Source of the DNA: Brevibacterium picturae
Lineage (GTDB): Bacteria > Actinomycetota > Actinomycetes > Actinomycetales > Brevibacteriaceae
Length of the DNA stretch: 64,000 bases
NCBI RefSeq assembly: GCF_900105045.1
Contig: NZ_LT629739.1
Location: forward strand, 3,100,001-3,164,000
Reading direction: 5' to 3'
Shown here: positions 58,426-64,000 of the stretch, piece by piece
Numbering within the stretch: position 1 is the stretch's first letter
How the letters are laid out: every line of letters starts with the position of its first letter
Made by a program: the position numbers and the translations under genes
Notes under the pieces: generated by a model
Database searches by the model: none
Seen by the model: the letters and a program-made list of their open reading frames with translations, nothing else
Told to the model about the DNA's origin: nothing

Positions 58426-60309
58426 ATGCCAGACCTGAAGCTCTTTCACTTCGACATCCCGACCTGGGGAAACTACGGCGACAAGGCCCTGTTCCCCGTG
58501 GTCAGGGACGCATTCCGTGTGCTGGGACCCGGTGGCGCGGACGGTGGGGTTGACTTCACCTCGGCGGCGGCCCTGCGACGCGAGGTGGACACGGCGCTCG
58601 TCGAGCGGATCAACGCCCGGGCCGATGCCGTGGTCATCGGCGGTGGCGGACTGTTCCTGCAGGACACGAACCCGAATCGTCTTTCGGGATGGCAGTGGAA
58701 GATCTCCGCCGAGGCGCTCGCCGCCATCGAGGTCCCGCTCATCATCTATGCGCTCGGCGACAACCGGTTCCCCGGCCAGCCCGAGTTCGACGAGTTGATG
58801 CGCTCCCATGTCGGCCAGGTCCTCGACCAGTCCGTGTTTTTCGGCCTGCGCAACACCGGCAGCATCGAGACGATGTCGCGGTTCCTCGGAGCAGAGGGCA
58901 TTTCGGCAGACGATTCGGGGCTCGGGACAGCGCGGGAGCGATTCAACCCGGGCCTGGAGGGATTCAACCCAGGCCCTGGGGGAGAGGCAGCGCACGTTCA
59001 TCCCGGGCCGATCCGATTCCAACCCTGCCCGACGACCATCGCAGGTCTGCTCTACGAACCCTTGCGCGGACGTCGCCCGGATCCTCGTGAGAAGGTGTTA
59101 GCAATCCAGATGCTCGTACATCCCCGCCAGCAGGCGGCTGGCTTTGACGCCGAGGTGATCCACCAGGCCACGGTCGACGCAGCCCGCATGCTCGTGGCAA
59201 AGGAGTGGACCATCCTCAGCGTTCCCTTCCACCCGGATGATGCTGAGGTGTCGAGACAGTTGGTCGCCGAGGTGCCCGAGGTCAAAGAGATCACACTGTA
59301 TGGATCGGACGTCGGCTTCTTCGCCGGCTTCGACCTGTTCGCCTCCATCCCCTATGTGCTCGGTGGTCGCGGGCACGCGCAGATGATCCCCTTCGGAGTC
59401 GGCTCGATTCCGATCTCCCTGGACCTGCATGCCAAGCTGGGGTACTTCGCCCACGATATCGGGCATCCCGAGTTCATCGTGCCGGTTGAGCCTGAGGGGA
59501 TGGCGGCGGAAAGCACGACCACGGAGACCGATGGCGCAGGCATCACCGGCACTGGTGGCAACGGTCACGGTGAAGGCACCGGGGACGTGGCTCGGCGAGC
59601 ACATGCTCTGGCTCAGCGGATTGTCGACACGATCGACCAGGCTTACGCGCACGGCAATGATCTGCAGGACGATCTCGCAGCGACTCGGCAGAGGCTCTTC
59701 GACATCACGGCTGAGAACCACGTGGACATCCGCGATGTGCTGCGGCCTTCGTCGGGCACGGGGAATTCCGGTGCGGCCACAGGGAGTCCCGGTGCCGGAA
59801 CTGGGAGGTGTGGATCAGAAGCTAGTTCCCGAGCCGACCGGGAATCTCGAACCGTCCAAGTTCCCCGAGCAAGCGCCGATATCCGAGCCGAGGAATTCCA
59901 CCTCGCGGCAGTGTCCGAGGCCGAGGAAATCAGCGCCGCTCAAACGCGAGAGCTCACGAAGCTACGCCGTGAGCACAAGCAACAGCTCGAGAGCGCCAAC
60001 GCACAGCGCAAGGCCCACGAAGCGGAGTGCGAGAACCTCTGTGCGGAGATCAAACAGAAGGAAACTCAGTTCGAGCGACAGTCTGCAGACCTTGATGCCC
60101 GGACCGCGGAGCTCGACGCTCAGACCGCGGAGAAGAACCGTCATGCCGACGATGCTGCCGGACTGCGGAAGCAGCTCGACGAATCCGATGCCCAGCTCAG
60201 GTCGATCAACGACCGTGCAGCCATCGCCGAAGCGAAAGTCCTCATCGACAAGACGGTGCACGGGCTGGCTTGGAGAGCCCGGAGAATCAAGCGAAGGCTT
60301 CGTCGCTGA
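58426..60309 (+). CDS. Polysaccharide pyruvyl transferase family protein with C-terminal coiled coil
   Basis: The 627-aa protein has an N-terminal pyruvyl transferase domain: LKLFHFDIPTWGNYGDKALF, AVVIGGGGLFLQD, and PYVLGGRGHAQMIPFGVGSI (the HGRLHG-like region). After ~residue 390 it becomes Ala/Gly/Glu-rich, then a coiled coil at ~475-615 (LRREHKQQLESANAQRKAHE onward) and a basic end. TAGCCT is 6 nt before ATG 58426. Pyruvyl transferases put ketal pyruvate on cell-wall sugars. It is divergent from the GT2 operon. Confidence 0.78.
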   Translation: MPDLKLFHFDIPTWGNYGDKALFPVVRDAFRVLGPGGADGGVDFTSAAALRREVDTALVERINARADAVVIGGGGLFLQDTNPNRLSGWQWKISAEALAAIEVPLIIYALGDNRFPGQPEFDELMRSHVGQVLDQSVFFGLRNTGSIETMSRFLGAEGISADDSGLGTARERFNPGLEGFNPGPGGEAAHVHPGPIRFQPCPTTIAGLLYEPLRGRRPDPREKVLAIQMLVHPRQQAAGFDAEVIHQATVDAARMLVAKEWTILSVPFHPDDAEVSRQLVAEVPEVKEITLYGSDVGFFAGFDLFASIPYVLGGRGHAQMIPFGVGSIPISLDLHAKLGYFAHDIGHPEFIVPVEPEGMAAESTTTETDGAGITGTGGNGHGEGTGDVARRAHALAQRIVDTIDQAYAHGNDLQDDLAATRQRLFDITAENHVDIRDVLRPSSGTGNSGAATGSPGAGTGRCGSEASSRADRESRTVQVPRASADIRAEEFHLAAVSEAEEISAAQTRELTKLRREHKQQLESANAQRKAHEAECENLCAEIKQKETQFERQSADLDARTAELDAQTAEKNRHADDAAGLRKQLDESDAQLRSINDRAAIAEAKVLIDKTVHGLAWRARRIKRRLRR

Positions 60310-60351
60310 AGAGCGTGTGAGGAACCCCGCGGTTGCGAGAGGAAATCGGGC

Positions 60352-60528
60352 TCATCGAGAATGGGAGTATCGAACGGCCATCCGCTCACTGCCGGCGATG
60401 CGTTCGAGCCGGCGCACGATGAGGGCATCTCCCGTAGCTCCTGAGTCGGCGGGGGTGAAGCCAGCGCCGGCTGCGTCTTGCAGTGCGATTCGAGCGATGG
60501 CGCGCTGCATTTCCTCGCGTCTAGGCAT
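60352..60528 (-). CDS. Small protein, possible AbiEii-type N-terminal remnant (58 aa)
   Basis: ATG 60528 overlaps the stop of the upstream gene by 8 bp (ATGCCTAG), a translationally coupled start. The product (MPRREEMQRAIARIALQDAA then GFTPADSGATGDALIVRRLE) resembles the N-terminal helix of AbiEii-type nucleotidyltransferases (IALaa..GF...), but the catalytic DVD region is missing and it stops after 58 residues. It is a complete small protein or a truncated toxin gene. Confidence 0.45.
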   Translation of the reverse strand: MPRREEMQRAIARIALQDAAGAGFTPADSGATGDALIVRRLERIAGSERMAVRYSHSR

Positions 60529-60838
60529 GTGTGCCCATCAGCTCGGGAAAGCGTCCCTCCCACAGCTCGCGCACGCGAGAATCGAGGCTCAGCTGCGGCC
60601 ACAGCCGCATCAGCGTGTTCTTGTCCATCAGCTGCGCCTGGATCTCGTTAGTGCCTTCTGCCAGGAGCGCTTGATAGGCCATACGAGCACCGCCGAGGTC
60701 GGTCACGTCGATATCACCATCATCGAGCCAGCGGACCCAGATCGGCAGGCGAATAGTGCCCTGCGCTGGGCCGTGCAAATCATCGAGGCTACCAACGACC
60801 TCATACGGTTTGATATCCCGGAAACGAACTCTGTCCAT
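60521..60838 (-). CDS. Conserved actinobacterial small protein, antitoxin-like partner (105 aa)
   Basis: The 105-aa protein (MDRVRFRDIKPYEVVGSLDD, then IRLPIWVRWLDDGDIDVTDL, then LWPQLSLDSRVRELWEGRFP) matches a conserved actinobacterial family that I recall upstream of AbiEii-like nucleotidyltransferases. ATG 60838 follows AGGGGGAG closely, and TAGAAT lies further up. It overlaps the following 58-aa gene. Its function is unproven; an antitoxin role would be an inference from neighbours elsewhere. Confidence 0.6.
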   Translation of the reverse strand: MDRVRFRDIKPYEVVGSLDDLHGPAQGTIRLPIWVRWLDDGDIDVTDLGGARMAYQALLAEGTNEIQAQLMDKNTLMRLWPQLSLDSRVRELWEGRFPELMGTHA

Positions 60839-61000
60839 GACTCCCCCTCTCACGCTCGTTGTTCTCATTCTAACTATCGGCACAGAAGCGATATAGAAGA
60901 TGCTTCGGGACAGCCCTGCTGTGGGACAGAGTTTCGGACGGTCAGCGTGTTGAGATTCGTTTAGGACGGCCCGTCGGCGGCCCGATACCTGCGCGGACGC

Positions 61001-61099
61001 ACGGCAACCGCCGCACCACCTCGGCGCGGAAACACGGCAACCGCCGCACCACCTCGGCGAGGGAACACGACAACGGCCCCACCACCTCGGCGAGGTGAT
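61001..61099. repeat. 33-bp tandem repeats, three units
   Basis: Units 61001-61033, 61034-61066 and 61067-61099 share ACGGCAACCGCCGCACCACC and TCGGCG. The third unit forms half of the terminator hairpin of neuB, so the repeat grew from its stem or the stem from the repeat. Confidence 0.75.
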
Positions 61100-61109
61100 G
61101 GGGCCGTTG
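61071..61109 (-). terminator. Terminator of the neuB operon
   Basis: Minus-strand stem CAACGGCCCCATCACCTC paired with GAGGTGGTGGGGCCGTTG, 18 pairs with one wobble. It lies about 50 bp past the neuB stop. Confidence 0.75.
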
Positions 61110-61159
61110 GCAGCTGATCGAGTCAGACTGCGATCAGATCAGACGAGGTTCAGGTCAGA

Positions 61160-62047
61160 TCAGACGCTGACCTTGCGCAGCGAATCGATCTTCGACTCCT
61201 CGCCTGGCATGACGCGCTTCTCGCCGTCACCGAAGGCAGTTTCGAGGACGCGCACGCCCTTGACGAGCGAGGTGAACTCGCGTGGTTCCATGGAGGCGGA
61301 CTGGTCCGAGCCCCACATCGAGGAGTCGAGGGTGATGTGGCGTTCGATGGTCGCGGCGCCCAGTGCTGCGGCGGCGAAGGAGATCTCGAGGCCGAGCTCG
61401 TGGCCGGAGTAGCCCACGTTCACACCGTAGCGCTCGCGCATGGCTGGAATGGCCATGAGGTTGACCTCTTCGGGAGGCAGCGGGTAGGTCGAGGTGGCGT
61501 GCATGAGGACGAGCTTGTCGCGATCGAAGACCTCGACAGCAGCATCGAGCGTCGCCCAATCGGACATGCCCGAGGAGCAGAGGACGGGCTTTCCGGTGGC
61601 GGCGATCGCACGGAGGAGTTCGAAGTCCGTCAGCGAGGCCGAGGCGACCTTGTAGGTGACTGCGTCGAACTCGTTCTCGAGGAAGTCCACGGAGTCAGTG
61701 TCCCAGGGGGAGGCGAACCACTGCAGACCGACTTCCTTGGCGTAGCGATCGATCTCGGCGTACTCTTCGTTGCCGAACTCGACGCGCCACTTGTAGTCGA
61801 GGTAGGTCATCTCGCCCCACGGGGTGGAGCGCATCTTCGACTTCTGGTGTTCGGGCACAGCCACGTCGGGGTTGCGCTTCTGGAATTTCACGGCCTGGGC
61901 ACCGGCGGTGACGGCGACATCCATGAGCTGCTTCGCGATCTCGACGTCGCCGTTGTGGTTGATGCCGATTTCGCCGATCATGTACACGGGCTGATTCGGT
62001 CCGACGAGCTGGTTGCCGATGGCCACTGGTGCGAGTTGATCAGTCAT
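61160..62047 (-). CDS. neuB: N-acetylneuraminate synthase family (NeuB-like nonulosonate synthase)
   Basis: The 295-aa protein has the NeuB TIM-barrel: MIGEIGINHNGDVEIAKQLM, AVKFQKRNPD, FASPWDTDSVDFLE, YKVASASLTDFELLR, CSSGMSDWATLDAAVE and YSGHELGLEISFAAAALGAA. It condenses PEP with ManNAc, ManNAc-6-P, mannose-6-P or similar to make a nine-carbon keto acid. The C-terminal SAF (antifreeze-like) domain is absent; typical NeuB is about 340-350 aa. ATG 62047 overlaps the upstream gene by 4 bp. With the HAD phosphatase upstream, a 9-phosphate intermediate is likely. Confidence 0.88.
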   Translation of the reverse strand: MTDQLAPVAIGNQLVGPNQPVYMIGEIGINHNGDVEIAKQLMDVAVTAGAQAVKFQKRNPDVAVPEHQKSKMRSTPWGEMTYLDYKWRVEFGNEEYAEIDRYAKEVGLQWFASPWDTDSVDFLENEFDAVTYKVASASLTDFELLRAIAATGKPVLCSSGMSDWATLDAAVEVFDRDKLVLMHATSTYPLPPEEVNLMAIPAMRERYGVNVGYSGHELGLEISFAAAALGAATIERHITLDSSMWGSDQSASMEPREFTSLVKGVRVLETAFGDGEKRVMPGEESKIDSLRKVSV

Positions 62048-63414
62048 GAAACCTGCTTTCGATTGGTACGCATTGGTTCTGCGTGATTCGTGAGCAACGG
62101 CTGTTGCTGCTGGATGGACGGTTGCTGGATGTGTGAGTCTGAGTCGAGGACCGATGTCAGTCCTCGCGTCGGCAGGTGCTGCTGTGCCTGGTCGGACACG
62201 GGGATGAGGTCGCAGATTTCGCGCACTGCTCCCTTTCCGCCGGGCCGATCGAGGACCACTCGAGCCGCTGCGAGCACCTTGGGGTGGGCGTCCGCGACTG
62301 CGATGGGCCAGCCGACGACGTCGAAGGCTTCGAGGTCGTTGATGTCATTTCCGACGTAGGCCACGCGAGCCGCGTCGAGGCCCTGTTCATCAATCCACGA
62401 CGCCAGGACCTTCGCTTTATTGTCGACGCCCTGGGTGACATCCACGTGAAGTTTCTCCGCCCTGCGGGTGACAACTGGATTGCGTTCCTTCGACAGGATC
62501 ATGACAGGCAGTCCTGATTTCACGAGGCGTGAGACTCCCAGGCCGTCGCCGCGGTGGACGCGGACCTGTTCGTTGCCGTCCTCATCGACGTAGGCACCGT
62601 CGTCGGTGTGGACTCCGTCGAAGTCGGTGACGAGTCCGTCGACATCGATGACCTGTGCAGTCTCCTGCGTCGAGGCGATCGCGCGGACCAGTGACAGGTC
62701 CGACATGTCATCGATCTCGCGGGCGTGCTCGGGCGGGACCTCTTCGATCGTGACGCGGCCGAAGAAGCGGTGTTCGTGCTCGAGGAGGCCGTCGGTGCGC
62801 ATGACGTAGAACGCGCCGGTCTCGTTGTAGTGCTTGGCCCGGTCCTGGCGGCGCGGCCGGAAGCTGGCCTCGTGTCCGACGGCTACTGCCGTCTCGCCAT
62901 CGTCGAGTCGCCACAGGAACGAGTGGTCCTCGACCGCGGAGAACACGACGTCGGCCTCATCGTCGCGGACGGCGGCGACCGCATTGTCGATCGAGGCCGA
63001 GTCGATGAATGGGGAGGTGCACTGCATGAAGACTGTGGTGTCGAATTCCTCGCCGAGGTTGGCCAGTGTGTAGATCAGTGCCGACTCACTGCTCGCGGTG
63101 TCACCGGCGATGTCCGCGGGACGATGGGACACCTCGGCGCCGGCCCGGATTGCCTCAGCGGCGATGCCGTCGTGGTCGGTGGACACGACCACGCGGTCGA
63201 TGCTCGGCGTCGCCTGGGCCGCGTTGATCGCGCGCGCCAGGAGTGAGACGCCGGCGACCTTCTGCAGGTTCTTCAGCGGAATTCCCTTGGATCCGCCCCG
63301 GGCGGGAATGATGGCCACGGCCCGATGCGGCCGTGCTGCGCTCTCTTTGTCGGCGGGCGTTGTGGCCACGCGATCGGTGGGCGCTGGGGGAGTCAGAGTC
63401 GATTGGTAGTTCAC
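62044..63414 (-). CDS. CMP-nonulosonate cytidylyltransferase fused to a HAD phosphatase
   Basis: The 456-aa protein has an N-terminal NeuA domain (VAIIPARGGSKGIPLKNL, MQCTSPFIDSASIDNAV) and a C-terminal KdsC/HAD phosphatase (VTDFDGVHTDDGAY, ILSKERNPVVTRRAEKL, YVGNDINDLEAF). It would dephosphorylate a nonulosonate-9-phosphate and activate the acid with CTP. A ~35-residue N-terminal segment and a Gln-rich tail are extra. GTG 63414 starts the operon. Such fusions occur in nonulosonate loci; Kdn, sialic acid or a relative cannot be separated from sequence alone. Confidence 0.88.
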   Translation of the reverse strand: MNYQSTLTPPAPTDRVATTPADKESAARPHRAVAIIPARGGSKGIPLKNLQKVAGVSLLARAINAAQATPSIDRVVVSTDHDGIAAEAIRAGAEVSHRPADIAGDTASSESALIYTLANLGEEFDTTVFMQCTSPFIDSASIDNAVAAVRDDEADVVFSAVEDHSFLWRLDDGETAVAVGHEASFRPRRQDRAKHYNETGAFYVMRTDGLLEHEHRFFGRVTIEEVPPEHAREIDDMSDLSLVRAIASTQETAQVIDVDGLVTDFDGVHTDDGAYVDEDGNEQVRVHRGDGLGVSRLVKSGLPVMILSKERNPVVTRRAEKLHVDVTQGVDNKAKVLASWIDEQGLDAARVAYVGNDINDLEAFDVVGWPIAVADAHPKVLAAARVVLDRPGGKGAVREICDLIPVSDQAQQHLPTRGLTSVLDSDSHIQQPSIQQQQPLLTNHAEPMRTNRKQVS

Positions 63415-63567
63415 AATGATTCGACGCTAACGACGGCATGTGGCCCCCAGGTGAACGAGCAATGTCGCCGAGGCGACGGCTTCGTGGCGGGTGTGTGTCG
63501 AGTTCTCGCAGGGGGCTGTTGGGTCTCGTTGTGCGGCGGGGGCTCCCGTGGTTGGGGAGGGGAGCGG

Positions 63568-64000
63568 TCAGCGCCAGGTGACGTTCCACATGCGGTCGTT
63601 CCACGCGTCGAACGGGATGACCTCGCCGGTGTAGATCGGCCAGAAGTAGGCGAATGCCATGATCGCGGCCACGAGGATGAGCCCCACTGTCATGCGTCGG
63701 CCGAACAGGGACCAGGGAATTCGGGTGCCGCGGCCGGCGAAGATGGGGCCACGCGGATTGGGGGCGGAATCGAAGAAGCCGGCAGGGTCACTGACCACAG
63801 CTGCGCTGGAGGGCACACGTCCCCACAGGAGGGTGAGGCAGTAGGTGAATGCGAGCACGACGAAGGGCACCATGACGATCGTGTAGAAGGTGAAGATGGT
63901 GCGTTCCTGGTAGGCGAACCAGGGCAGCCAGGTGGCGGCGAGCCCGGCGAGGATGACGCCGGCGCGGACGTCGCGGCGGATGATCCAAGCGACCAGCGCG
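63568..64000 (-). CDS. Protein O-mannosyltransferase (GT39), 3' part
   Basis: The minus strand is open to the window end, so only the C-terminal ~143 residues are visible. WLPWFAYQERTIFTFYTIVM and IYTGEVIPFDAWNDRMWNVTW are hallmarks of the actinobacterial Pmt C-terminus. The enzyme moves mannose from polyprenyl phosphate to secreted proteins at the membrane. It is separated by about 150 bp from the nonulosonate operon. Confidence 0.85.
   Translation of the reverse strand, partial: ALVAWIIRRDVRAGVILAGLAATWLPWFAYQERTIFTFYTIVMVPFVVLAFTYCLTLLWGRVPSSAAVVSDPAGFFDSAPNPRGPIFAGRGTRIPWSLFGRRMTVGLILVAAIMAFAYFWPIYTGEVIPFDAWNDRMWNVTWR

Noticed and set aside
1..64000. CRISPR arrays, tRNA or rRNA genes, prophage
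   Set aside because: None was seen. The repeats found have only 2-3 units without regular spacers, and no integrase or phage structural gene appears.

Overview
The window is chromosomal DNA of a high-GC (roughly 60-65% by eye) Gram-positive actinobacterium. Indicators are the gene families (choice-of-anchor G surface proteins with LPXTG anchors, WYL regulators, DUF6320, DUF6716, an archaeal-type PTH2 domain, protein O-mannosyltransferase) and many start codons that sit 6-7 nt after a -10 hexamer, the actinobacterial leaderless pattern. Brevibacterium or a close relative is my best guess. This is inference from gene content; no rRNA or tRNA gene is present to test it.

Layout. 1-7.3 kb: housekeeping and metabolic genes (serine hydrolase cut by the window edge, a decayed HAF-repeat gene, a ThDP enzyme, a PTH2-domain protein, a dGTPase). 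7.4-13.1 kb: two tandem paralogous LPXTG surface proteins, each followed by a terminator with the same stem. 13.6-20.5 kb: L-2-hydroxyglutarate oxidase, Dps, a VOC protein, ChaB-like protein, a baeRF/Vms1-type protein, a membrane protein and GalE. 20.6-24.3 kb: metal genes (CueP lipoprotein, ArsR regulator with a CDF exporter) and a MerR/hydrolase divergent pair with a readable MerR-type promoter. 24.3-29.8 kb: a hydrolase, alcohol acetyltransferase and DUF6320 operon, a methyltransferase and a DUF4143 ATPase; a 23-bp repeat array occurs at both ends of this stretch. 29.9-35.0 kb: formate-THF ligase, a ProC-like reductase, a WYL regulator opposite a VOC protein, and an SRPBCC protein. 35.0-38.1 kb: a class A beta-lactamase opposite a LysR regulator, with a second beta-lactamase-fold protein. 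38.1-45.0 kb: an ABC-2 exporter opposite a two-component system, then a MetNIQ methionine importer.

45.4-47.4 kb holds a two-gene AAA15 ATPase plus RloB pair, an AbiL/RloAB-like candidate anti-phage module. 47.5-50.9 kb holds a GT2, a polytopic membrane protein and a GtrA protein, arranged like a three-component surface glycosylation system. 50.9-53.2 kb holds three small genes between two copies of a 60-bp palindromic element.

53.2-63.4 kb is the most distinctive region. It has a nonulosonate synthase (NeuB family), a CMP-nonulosonate cytidylyltransferase fused to a HAD phosphatase, a polysialyltransferase-like protein, a sialyltransferase-like protein, a DUF6716 protein, a GT2 and a polysaccharide pyruvyl transferase. 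Together these can make, activate and polymerise a sialic-acid-like sugar. Brevibacterium cell walls are known to carry Kdn-type teichulosonic acids, so this is a candidate locus for such a polymer. The window ends in the 3' part of a protein O-mannosyltransferase gene.
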